Of a stretch of 64,000 nucleotides of DNA, positions 27,018-35,623 are shown piece after piece. Both the position numbers and the translations under genes were made by a program. Source of the stretch: Shewanella japonica (GTDB taxonomy: Bacteria; Pseudomonadota; Gammaproteobacteria; Enterobacterales; Shewanellaceae). Where the stretch lies: contig NZ_CP020472.1 in the NCBI RefSeq assembly GCF_002075795.1, positions 1,905,001 to 1,969,000 of the forward strand, read 5' to 3'. Within the stretch, counting starts at the first letter, position 1, and each line of letters opens with the position of its first letter. The notes beneath the pieces are model-generated. The model did not search any database, had not been told where the DNA came from, and saw only the letters and a program-made list of their open reading frames with translations.

Positions 27018-28142
27018 ATGGTAGACAAGAAATTAAGTGGCGCAGGACTTCGTGGCCAAAGCGCAGGTGAAACAGCATTATGCACCGTAGGTAAATCTGG
27101 TTCAGGGTTGACTTATTGCGGTTACGATGTTGCTGATTTATCTGAAAATGCCACTTTTGAGGAAGTCGCATATTTACTTTTTAACGGTGAATTACCTACG
27201 GTAGATCAATTAGCAAGTTACAAAGCGGCGTTAATGGAACAGCGTGATTTACCACAGGCGTTAAAAGAAGTATTGCAGCGTATTCCAGCCGATGCACACC
27301 CAATGGATGTTATGCGTACAGGCTGTTCATTCCTTGGTAATCTTGAACCGGAAGCTGACTTTAGCCAGCAAAACACTGCTGCAAATCGCTTGTTAGCAGC
27401 CTTTCCTGCAATCATGTGCTATTGGTACAAATTCAGCCATGAAGGCGTTGAGATTGACTGTGTCACTGATGAAGATTCAATTGGCGGTCACTTCTTAAAG
27501 TTATTACGTGGCGAGACACCTTCGGAGCAGCACCGTAAAGTGATGGACGTGTCGTTAATTCTTTATGCAGAGCATGAGTTTAATGCATCAACTTTCACAG
27601 CACGTGTTTGTGCGTCAACATTATCAGATATGTTCTCGTGTATCACAGGTGCAATTGGTACTTTACGTGGTCCACTGCATGGTGGAGCAAATGAAGCTGC
27701 AATGGATATGATCCAAAAGTTCACTTCGCCAGAAGATGCTAAAACACAAATGGCTGGCATGCTTGAACGTAAAGAAAAAATAATGGGCTTTGGCCATGCG
27801 ATTTACCGCACGTCGGATCCACGTAATGTCATCATTAAAGCGTGGTCAGAAAAGTTAGCCCATGAATTTGGTGATACTAGCTTATATGATATTTCTGTTG
27901 CCTGTGAAGAGTTCATGTGGGACACCAAAAAGCTTTTTTGTAATGCAGATTTCTTCCACGCTTCAGCTTATCACTTCATGGGGATCCCAACGAAGTTATT
28001 CACGCCAATCTTTGTTTGTTCACGCCTAACAGGCTGGGCTGCACATGTGATGGAGCAACGTTCAAATAACCGTATTATTCGCCCAAGTGCTGATTATACT
28101 GGTTCAGAACCTCGCACTGTAACACCGATTGCACAAAGATAA
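27018..28142 (+). CDS. prpC: 2-methylcitrate synthase
   Basis: A 374-residue citrate-synthase-fold enzyme that condenses propionyl-CoA with oxaloacetate. Active-site regions are visible: LYAEHEFNASTFTARVCAS and GPLHGGANEAAM, both with catalytic-site His residues, and KIMGFGHAIYRTSDPR. The short start (VDKKLSGAGLRGQSAGETAL) is typical for PrpC rather than GltA. It lies 161 bp after prpB and is followed by a hairpin before acnD. Confidence 0.95.
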   Translation: MVDKKLSGAGLRGQSAGETALCTVGKSGSGLTYCGYDVADLSENATFEEVAYLLFNGELPTVDQLASYKAALMEQRDLPQALKEVLQRIPADAHPMDVMRTGCSFLGNLEPEADFSQQNTAANRLLAAFPAIMCYWYKFSHEGVEIDCVTDEDSIGGHFLKLLRGETPSEQHRKVMDVSLILYAEHEFNASTFTARVCASTLSDMFSCITGAIGTLRGPLHGGANEAAMDMIQKFTSPEDAKTQMAGMLERKEKIMGFGHAIYRTSDPRNVIIKAWSEKLAHEFGDTSLYDISVACEEFMWDTKKLFCNADFFHASAYHFMGIPTKLFTPIFVCSRLTGWAAHVMEQRSNNRIIRPSADYTGSEPRTVTPIAQR

Positions 28143-28148
28143 TGGTGG

Positions 28149-28207
28149 AAGGTTAACGTGTTGTCCTTTGTCAGCACTTTTGATTTATGCGACACGTTAA
28201 CCTTTTT
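28149..28207 (+). terminator. Hairpin between prpC and acnD
   Basis: AAGGTTAACGTGT pairs perfectly with ACACGTTAACCTT (13 bp) around a 30-nt loop and is followed by a T5 run. It lies between two genes of one pathway on the same strand, so it is a candidate attenuator, partial terminator or RNA-processing site rather than an operon end. Confidence 0.6.
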
Positions 28208-28253
28208 ACTTTGTTCCAGCTAACGCCATAGTGCGTGGATCATGGAAGCTAAC

Positions 28254-30866
28254 ATGAATACCTTATACAGAAAAAACCTTGCAGGCACCCAACTAGATTA
28301 TTTTGATACTCAAGCTGCGGTAGATGCTATTTCCCCTGGTGCTTTTGCAAAACTACCTTACTCATCACGCGTTTATGCTGAAAATTTAGTAAGACGCTGC
28401 TCTCCTGAAACCTTAACAGATTCACTTAAACAAATTATTGAACGCAAGCGCGATTTAGATTTTCCTTGGTATCCTGCGCGTGTAGTTTGTCATGATATTT
28501 TAGGTCAAACTGCATTAGTGGATTTAGCAGGACTACGCGATGCAATTGCTGAAAAGGGTGGAGACCCATCCAAATTAAACCCTGTTGTGCCAACGCAGCT
28601 TATTGTGGATCACTCTTTGGCTGTCGAGCATGCAGGTTTTGAAAAAGATGCTTTTGAGAAAAATCGTGCTATTGAAGATCGACGTAATGACGATCGATTC
28701 CACTTTATTAACTGGACCAAAACGGCCTTTGAAAATATTGATGTTATTCAGCCAGGTAACGGCATTATGCATCAAATTAACCTTGAAAAAATGTCACCAG
28801 TTGTGCAATCCCGTGAAGGCGTTGCTTTTCCGGATACACTTGTTGGGACTGATAGTCATACACCGCATGTTGATGCATTAGGTGTTATTGCTATTGGTGT
28901 CGGTGGCTTAGAAGCTGAAAGCGTGATGCTGGGGCGTCCATCTTATATGCGTCTACCTGATATTGTGGGTGTCGAGCTTATTGGCGAGCGCCAACCCGGT
29001 ATTACCGCAACTGACATTGTGCTGGCAATTACTGAGTTTTTACGTGAACAAAAAGTGGTCTCTACTTACCTTGAGTTTTATGGTGAAGGCGCTGAAAATC
29101 TCACACTAGGTGATCGCGCGACTATTTCAAACATGACGCCTGAGTTTGGCGCGACAGCCGCGATGTTCTATATCGACGATAAAACGCTCGACTATCTTAG
29201 ATTAACTGGTCGTGACGCAGAGCAAGTTGAACTGGTTGAAACATATGCAAAAGCCAATGGCTTATGGGCTGATTCACTTAAACATGCTGAATATGAACGG
29301 GTTCTGAAATTTGATATTTCGACAGTCGGGCGTAATATCGCTGGGCCTTCAAACCCTCACCGCCGAGTCTCAACGACAGATCTTGCTGCAAAAGGTATCA
29401 GTGGCGAAGTCGAAAATGAAGCGGGTTTAATGCCTGATGGCGCTTGTATTATTGCAGCTATTACCAGCTGTACTAATACGTCTAACCCTCGTAATGTGAT
29501 TGCAGCAGGCTTACTTGCTCGCAACGCCAATGCGAAAGGGCTAACGCGTAAACCTTGGGTGAAAACATCATTAGCTCCAGGCTCGAAAGCGGTGCAACTC
29601 TACCTTGAAGATGCCAATTTGTTGCCAGAACTTGAAGCGCTTGGTTTTGGTATTGTGGGTTTTGCTTGTACAACTTGTAACGGCATGAGTGGCGCACTTG
29701 ACCCTGTTATCCAGCAAGAAGTGATTGACCGAGACCTATACGCAACAGCCGTATTATCTGGTAACCGCAACTTTGATGGCCGTATTCATCCCTATGCAAA
29801 ACAAGCGTTTTTGGCATCGCCGCCGCTCGTTGTTGCTTATGCTATTGCTGGGACAATCCGGTTTGATATTGAGAAAGATGTGCTAGGAAAAGACAGCGCA
29901 GGTAATGATATTCGCCTGAAAGATTTATGGCCTTCAGATGCTGAAATTGATGAGGTTATTGCTAAAAGTGTTAAACCTGAACAGTTCCGTCAAGTCTATG
30001 AGCCAATGTTTGATGTCAAAGTTGAATATGGCACAGGCTCAGCAAAAATTGATCCGCAATATGATTGGCGCCCACAAAGTACTTATATTCGTCGTCCTCC
30101 CTATTGGGAAGGGGCATTAGCAGGTGAGCGCACCATGAAAGGAATGCGGCCATTAGCAGTACTTGGGGATAACATCACAACTGACCATTTATCACCTTCA
30201 AATGCCATTATGCTCGACAGTGCTGCAGGTGCATACCTTGCTAAAATGGGCCTACCTGAAGTTGACTTTAACTCTTATGCAACGCATCGAGGGGATCACC
30301 TTACTGCACAGCGTGCCACCTTTGCTAACCCTAAATTATTTAACGAAATGGTGACGACAATAGGCAAAGATGGCAAGCCTGTGGTTAAGCAGGGCTCACT
30401 GGCTCGTATTGAACCTGAAGGACAAGAGACTCGCATGTGGGAAGCAATTGAAACCTATATGGATCGTAAACAGCCGTTGATTATTATTGCTGGCGCTGAT
30501 TACGGCCAAGGGTCTAGTCGTGACTGGGCGGCAAAAGGTGTGCGCCTTGCTGGAGTTGAAGTTATTGTTGCTGAAGGGTTTGAGCGTATTCATCGCACTA
30601 ACTTAGTGGGCATGGGTGTATTACCACTTGAATTCACCCAAGGTGACAATCGTCATACTTATCACATTGATGGCACTGAAACCTATGATGTTGTTGGTGA
30701 GCGAACTCCTGGCGCTGCGCTTGAACTCATCATCACACGTGCCAATGGTGAGCAAGTGACTGTTGCTGTGAAGTGTCGTTTAGATACGGCTGAAGAAGTG
30801 TCTATTTACGAGGCGGGCGGGATATTACAACGCTTTGCTAAGGACTTCTTAGAGGCAACTCATTAA
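28254..30866 (+). CDS. acnD: Fe/S-dependent 2-methylcitrate dehydratase AcnD
   Basis: An 870-residue aconitase-family enzyme that dehydrates 2-methylcitrate to 2-methylaconitate, used with PrpF instead of PrpD. [4Fe-4S] cysteines lie in ITSCTNTSNPRN and ACTTCNGMSG. Other aconitase motifs are VGTDSHTPHVDALGV, SGNRNFDGRIHP and the swivel-domain GADYGQGSSRDWAAKG. The start MNTLYRKNLAG at 28254 matches the family and follows GGAAG; ATG 28242 four codons earlier is possible. Confidence 0.95.
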   Translation: MNTLYRKNLAGTQLDYFDTQAAVDAISPGAFAKLPYSSRVYAENLVRRCSPETLTDSLKQIIERKRDLDFPWYPARVVCHDILGQTALVDLAGLRDAIAEKGGDPSKLNPVVPTQLIVDHSLAVEHAGFEKDAFEKNRAIEDRRNDDRFHFINWTKTAFENIDVIQPGNGIMHQINLEKMSPVVQSREGVAFPDTLVGTDSHTPHVDALGVIAIGVGGLEAESVMLGRPSYMRLPDIVGVELIGERQPGITATDIVLAITEFLREQKVVSTYLEFYGEGAENLTLGDRATISNMTPEFGATAAMFYIDDKTLDYLRLTGRDAEQVELVETYAKANGLWADSLKHAEYERVLKFDISTVGRNIAGPSNPHRRVSTTDLAAKGISGEVENEAGLMPDGACIIAAITSCTNTSNPRNVIAAGLLARNANAKGLTRKPWVKTSLAPGSKAVQLYLEDANLLPELEALGFGIVGFACTTCNGMSGALDPVIQQEVIDRDLYATAVLSGNRNFDGRIHPYAKQAFLASPPLVVAYAIAGTIRFDIEKDVLGKDSAGNDIRLKDLWPSDAEIDEVIAKSVKPEQFRQVYEPMFDVKVEYGTGSAKIDPQYDWRPQSTYIRRPPYWEGALAGERTMKGMRPLAVLGDNITTDHLSPSNAIMLDSAAGAYLAKMGLPEVDFNSYATHRGDHLTAQRATFANPKLFNEMVTTIGKDGKPVVKQGSLARIEPEGQETRMWEAIETYMDRKQPLIIIAGADYGQGSSRDWAAKGVRLAGVEVIVAEGFERIHRTNLVGMGVLPLEFTQGDNRHTYHIDGTETYDVVGERTPGAALELIITRANGEQVTVAVKCRLDTAEEVSIYEAGGILQRFAKDFLEATH

Positions 30867-30978
30867 CGCTAACATGTCACTACCTCTTAGTGTTGACATA
30901 TAGCTTAAACATTAGCTGATTAAAGCATTAACTGATTAACGTTTGCTTTATTTCAGCTAATTCATCTTAGGATAAAAG

Positions 30979-32196
30979 ATGTCTACTATTGCACAAATTA
31001 AAATTCCGGCAACTTACATGCGCGGGGGGACCAGTAAAGGTGTTTTCTTTAACCTTACTGATTTACCCCAAGAGGCTCAAGTTGCAGGTCAAGCCCGCGA
31101 TAACTTATTACTGCGAGTCATCGGCAGTCCAGATCCTTACGGCAAGCAAACTGATGGTATGGGCGGCGCAACATCCAGTACCAGTAAAACGGTTATCTTG
31201 TCTAAGAGTGAGCAAGCTGATCATGATGTTGATTACTTATTTGGCCAAGTTGCCATTGATAAACCCTTTGTTGATTGGAGCGGTAACTGCGGAAACTTAA
31301 CCGCAGCCGTTGGATCATTCGCCATTTCTAATGGTTTGGTTGATAAGAGTCGTATACCTCAAAACGGTATTGCCGTGGTGAGAATATGGCAGGCTAATAT
31401 CAGTAAAACCATCATCGCCCATGTACCTATGGTTAACGGTGAAGTACAAGAGACTGGCGACTTTGAGCTTGACGGTGTGACGTTTCCGGCTGCTGAAGTC
31501 TTGGTGGACTTTCTTGCCCCAGCTGATGCAGATGCAGCAATGTTTCCAACTGGGAATGTCGTTGATGAATTAGTTTTGCCACAATCAATTGCTGAGTTTA
31601 GTGCTAAAGAAATCTCATCTGCTAATTCATCCATTAAGGCAACGATGATCAATGCTGGTATTCCTACCATTTTTGTTAATGCTGCTGATATCGGTTATGT
31701 CGGCAATGAGCTACAAGATGAGATAAACAATGATGAAGGGGCGCTCGCTTTTTTCGAAATGCTTCGTGCCCATGGCGCAGTAAAAATGGGCTTGATTGAC
31801 CATATAGATGAGGCTCAAGCAAGACAACATACGCCTAAAATAGCCTTTGTATCTCCACCTAGCGATTACACGTCGTCTAGCGGAAAAGCAATCAGTGCAG
31901 CGGATATTGATCTGCAGGTAAGGGCATTATCTATGGGGAAATTGCACCATGCGATGATGGGCACCGCTGCTGTTGCAATCGGTACCGCGGCGGCAGTGGA
32001 AGGTACATTGGTTAATTTAGCTGCTGGCGGGAAACCGCGAACGTCAGTGGTCTTTGGTCATCCTTCAGGTACGTTAAAAGTTGGTGCACAAGCCAGTGAA
32101 GATAATGGGAACTGGCAAGTTGATAAAGCCAGTATGAGCCGAAGTGCACGGGTGTTAATGGAAGGTTGGGTACGCATACCAGGTGATAGTTTTTAG
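30979..32196 (+). CDS. prpF: 2-methylaconitate cis-trans isomerase
   Basis: A 405-residue PrpF-family protein (diaminopimelate-epimerase fold, two similar halves). It converts the AcnD product to the cis-2-methylaconitate used to form 2-methylisocitrate. Family marks are ATYMRGGTSKGVFF at the N-terminus, GMGGATSSTSKT and DWSGNCGNLTAAVGSFA. It lies 112 bp after acnD and is followed by a strong terminator, so it ends the operon. Confidence 0.95.
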   Translation: MSTIAQIKIPATYMRGGTSKGVFFNLTDLPQEAQVAGQARDNLLLRVIGSPDPYGKQTDGMGGATSSTSKTVILSKSEQADHDVDYLFGQVAIDKPFVDWSGNCGNLTAAVGSFAISNGLVDKSRIPQNGIAVVRIWQANISKTIIAHVPMVNGEVQETGDFELDGVTFPAAEVLVDFLAPADADAAMFPTGNVVDELVLPQSIAEFSAKEISSANSSIKATMINAGIPTIFVNAADIGYVGNELQDEINNDEGALAFFEMLRAHGAVKMGLIDHIDEAQARQHTPKIAFVSPPSDYTSSSGKAISAADIDLQVRALSMGKLHHAMMGTAAVAIGTAAAVEGTLVNLAAGGKPRTSVVFGHPSGTLKVGAQASEDNGNWQVDKASMSRSARVLMEGWVRIPGDSF

Positions 32197-32236
32197 CGCC
32201 ACGCTTTTTGGCTTTATGGTGGACTTCATACTCAAT

Positions 32237-32272
32237 AAAAGGCTTATAACGGTATCTGTTGTAAGCCTTTTT
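32237..32272 (+). terminator. Terminator of the prp operon
   Basis: A 14-bp stem with one wobble (AAAAGGCTTATAAC with GTTGTAAGCCTTTT) around a 7-nt loop ends in a T run, about 40 bp past the prpF stop. Confidence 0.88.
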
Positions 32273-32455
32273 AATACCTATTTTAAGCATGGCACATTAC
32301 ATCGTGATGGAGAAAGCGCTTTAATCTATTAAAGTCATCTAAATAATATTTATTAGTGCTTTTACTATAGGTGAAATATAGCTAAAACTAATGCGGATAA
32401 TCTTATCTATATATTCTAATTTATATGATAAGTATCTATACAAAATAACTTACGA

Positions 32456-33424
32456 TTGAAGGTGTTTGCTATTTCTCAGTCAACTTTACGCTCATCGACG
32501 TCTAAAGCTGCCGATTCTCTTTTAAAGACTTGTTTGTTAACTGTGCTAGCAATCATTGCCTTTGCGGCTAACTCTGTTTTAAGTCGATTGGCCTTAGCTG
32601 AAGAGGCGATAGATGCAGCAAGCTTTACCGCAGTAAGACTGATTACTGGGGCTTTAGTGCTGTTAATCATTGTTAGTGTTAAATCACTCCGTCATAGGCA
32701 ATCAATTAATCTGTTAAAGGTCGTTAAACCAGTTTCGGGCAGTTGGTTTGCCAGTATTATGTTATTCATTTATGCAGTGACCTTTTCGTATGCGTACATC
32801 ACTGTGGATACTGGCACTGGCGCCCTAATACTTTTTGGTTCAGTGCAATTAACGATGATAGCCATATCGCTTTTATTCGGTACACGTTTATATCTTGCCG
32901 AGTGGGTTGGTATTTTGATGGCGTTTTCAGGGTTAATTTATCTTGTGTTACCTGACGTCAGCTCACCGTCATTTAATGGCTTTATTTTGATGACTCTGTC
33001 AGGTGTTGCATGGGGAGTTTACACCCTTAAAGGGCGACATTCTCAAGCGCCAATTATGGATACAGCTTATAACTTTGCTCGCACATTACCTTTGGTTTTA
33101 GTGCTAATCATCGTGGCCTTTGATAGCTTACATTTTACTTATCAGGGGATAATATTGGCTGCCATAGCTGGTGGGTTAACTTCAGCGGTAGGTTACAGTA
33201 TTTGGTATATTGCGCTAAAGGGGTTAAGTGCTACCCAAGCTGCAGTGATCCAATTATCTGTGCCGATAATTGCTGCAATAGGCGGGGTGATATTTGTGGC
33301 AGAGCCGATAACTTATCGTCTAATGATTTCATCTTTAGTGGTGTTAGGTGGCATTTTGACAGTGGTAATAGGTCGATACTATTCAATAAATGCAGCAACT
33401 AAAACCACAAACGAGACAAGGTAA
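32456..33424 (+). CDS. EamA/DMT-family transporter
   Basis: An inner-membrane protein of about 320 residues with ten TM helices arranged as two EamA repeats (about 28-165 and about 180-310). Typical features are an AANSVLSRLAL start of the first repeat and GVAWGVYTLKGR of the second. The start is not ATG: no in-frame ATG lies before the first TM helix, so TTG 32456 or GTG 32462 must serve. The transported compound is unknown; such proteins usually export metabolites or amino acids. Confidence 0.78.
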   Translation: MKVFAISQSTLRSSTSKAADSLLKTCLLTVLAIIAFAANSVLSRLALAEEAIDAASFTAVRLITGALVLLIIVSVKSLRHRQSINLLKVVKPVSGSWFASIMLFIYAVTFSYAYITVDTGTGALILFGSVQLTMIAISLLFGTRLYLAEWVGILMAFSGLIYLVLPDVSSPSFNGFILMTLSGVAWGVYTLKGRHSQAPIMDTAYNFARTLPLVLVLIIVAFDSLHFTYQGIILAAIAGGLTSAVGYSIWYIALKGLSATQAAVIQLSVPIIAAIGGVIFVAEPITYRLMISSLVVLGGILTVVIGRYYSINAATKTTNETR

Positions 33425-33441
33425 CCACAATCTAATTAATA

Positions 33442-33469
33442 AGCAGCCTCTGATGCGATATAGGCTGCT
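33442..33469. terminator. Hairpin between the convergent EamA and recD genes
   Basis: AGCAGCCT pairs perfectly with AGGCTGCT around a 12-nt loop between two convergent genes. No clear T run follows on either strand, so it is a weak bidirectional terminator at best. Confidence 0.4.
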
Positions 33470-33529
33470 AAATGGGTTTAAATGAAGCTGCTCTTAGATA
33501 TTAACTATTTCGATATGAACGACTCAGTA

Positions 33530-35623
33530 TTAATGAGTGCCCCATAACCTTATTGCTAAACCTGATGCCCTTGAAGTGACTTGTTGACATGCTTTTTCAA
33601 AAACATAAGGCGAGCCTAAACAAATAAAGTGTTCTTTAGCACGAGTGATTGCGGTGTAAACAAGTTCTTTTGTGAGCAATTGCCATTGAGCGTTGCTGGG
33701 CTTTTGCGGTAATACAAAAGCTACTTGTTCAAACTCACTGCCTTGGCTTTTATGTACGGTCATCGCAAAGCAGGTGTCGTGGTTAGGTAAGCGAGCAGGC
33801 TGTACTTTTAATAAGCTACCGTCGGCTTTAACAAAATAAGCCATTAAGCGTTCTGGTTTTTGCTCGTCTTGTAAAATAAGCCCGATATCACCGTTAAATA
33901 AGCCTAAGTTGTAATCATTACTTTGAATGATGATTGGGCGACCTAAGTAAAACTCTTGGCTTGGCTTGATCCATTGATTTTCTTTAAGCACATTGGTCAT
34001 CGCAAGGTTCATCCCATCTACGCCAAACTCGCCTGAACGCATCGCGCATAAAATGCGGTATTGGTTAAAACTGTCGATAATGGCTGTTGGGCTATATAAG
34101 TTTTCCAGCGCCGCTGAGCTAGATTCAAGTTGCGTATAGGCATATTGGTTATCAAGGATCATTTGCAAGTACTGACCATAAGCTGCAACAGATACCTGTA
34201 GAAGTTGCAGACTTTGAGTGTTTGCTTGGGTTTTACTTGTGCTTGCTGCAGGAGAATGTCCTTGAGTTGTAGCTTGAGCCTGATGTTCAATCCAAGTGAG
34301 CTCTTGGTGACCATGCTGCCATTCTCGGCGAATACCCGCAATATCGACATAATTAACAGCACTCGCTAATAAACCAATACCAGCATCGCCTTTAAACCTG
34401 TGGCTGTGCATTAACATACAAAGGTTGTCACCAATCATAGGTTGGGGGTGAACGAATTGGCTGGTGGGTTGATGGGTCAGTTTTTCAAGCAACTGAGCTT
34501 GCTCGGCAGAGTAACGCATTTGCCAAGGCTGAGTTGTAGTGTTTGCATTTACTTGATGCTGTTGAAGGCCAGAACAGATATCAGCAAGGACTGCGCCAGC
34601 TTCAACAGAGGCTAATTGATCTTGATCGCCCAATAAAATTAGCCGTGCATTGAGTGGTAATGCACTGAGCAATTTATGCATCATGGGTAAGTCCACCATG
34701 GACGCTTCATCTACGACTAATAAATCTAATCGCAATGGATTGGCTTTATTATGGCGAAAGGTGTGAGAATTCGGAATCACGCCTAATAAACGGTGCAAAG
34801 TCGCTGCTTCTTCAGGGATACGTGTTAGCGCATCTTTAAGTTCCTGTTTACCAGTCTGTTCTACCTGACTTGCTAGCCTTGCTTTTGATGCTTTAATTGA
34901 TTCACTTAATCTTGCGGCAGCTTTCCCTGTTGGCGCCACTAACTTGATGGTCAATGATGACTGAGTTAATAGCAATAATAATAGTTTGGTGACTGTGGTG
35001 GTTTTACCGGTTCCAGGCCCGCCAGTAATTACCGCTAAAGATTTAGTTAATGCGGTTGCTGTAGCCACTTTTTGCCAATTGATGAGAGGTTCATTCGTGT
35101 TGTTCTGTTTACTATTTACTTGCTCATCAAACAAATCATTAAGGTAGGCTGGCAGTAACTCAGTATTGGCCACTAAGTTGATAGCTGCCATTTGATTAAG
35201 CCGTTGAGCAACTTGAGCCTCGAAATGATAGTATTTGTTTAGATACAGGCGTCCATATTCAATGATTAATGGCAAATTATCTTCGGGCTCACCAACACAA
35301 CTTAGTTGTTTGATTTCATCCTCTAACTGCCCATGATTAATTTTTATCTGGCATAAAGCCAATTGTTCACATAACGGGTTTTCGAGGTTGATATCACTGA
35401 TCACTAAACAACTGTGTTGGCTAGACAGTTGCTGGCTTAATAAGGCGCATATAAACAGTAAAAACGCGTCATCTTGCTGTCTATGACTGGCATCAATATG
35501 GCTACGCTGCATTTTTACCATTTCTAACGCAAAATGTCGGTCAAGAGGCGTTATAAGACCCTGTTGTTGCCAGTGTTTCAGTAATTGTTGAATGGGGGCT
35601 TGTAATTGGAGTATTGAATTCAT
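33530..35623 (-). CDS. recD: Exonuclease V alpha subunit RecD
   Basis: A 697-residue 5'-3' superfamily 1 helicase, the fast motor of RecBCD. Walker A is ITGGPGTGKTTT (about residue 205). Helicase motif II is LLVVDEASMVDLPM, motif III GDQDQLASVEAGAVL, and the C-terminal motif VI region is TVHKSQGSEFEQV and VYTAITRAKEH. It overlaps recB by 4 bp (ATGA). Longer than E. coli RecD (608) mainly through a Gln/Thr/Ser-rich insertion at about residues 420-470. Confidence 0.93.
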   Translation of the reverse strand: MNSILQLQAPIQQLLKHWQQQGLITPLDRHFALEMVKMQRSHIDASHRQQDDAFLLFICALLSQQLSSQHSCLVISDINLENPLCEQLALCQIKINHGQLEDEIKQLSCVGEPEDNLPLIIEYGRLYLNKYYHFEAQVAQRLNQMAAINLVANTELLPAYLNDLFDEQVNSKQNNTNEPLINWQKVATATALTKSLAVITGGPGTGKTTTVTKLLLLLLTQSSLTIKLVAPTGKAAARLSESIKASKARLASQVEQTGKQELKDALTRIPEEAATLHRLLGVIPNSHTFRHNKANPLRLDLLVVDEASMVDLPMMHKLLSALPLNARLILLGDQDQLASVEAGAVLADICSGLQQHQVNANTTTQPWQMRYSAEQAQLLEKLTHQPTSQFVHPQPMIGDNLCMLMHSHRFKGDAGIGLLASAVNYVDIAGIRREWQHGHQELTWIEHQAQATTQGHSPAASTSKTQANTQSLQLLQVSVAAYGQYLQMILDNQYAYTQLESSSAALENLYSPTAIIDSFNQYRILCAMRSGEFGVDGMNLAMTNVLKENQWIKPSQEFYLGRPIIIQSNDYNLGLFNGDIGLILQDEQKPERLMAYFVKADGSLLKVQPARLPNHDTCFAMTVHKSQGSEFEQVAFVLPQKPSNAQWQLLTKELVYTAITRAKEHFICLGSPYVFEKACQQVTSRASGLAIRLWGTH

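Noticed and set aside
32012..32290. Minus-strand frame overlapping the prpF end and its terminator
   Set aside because: Runs through a strong terminator hairpin and a conserved gene; no independent support.
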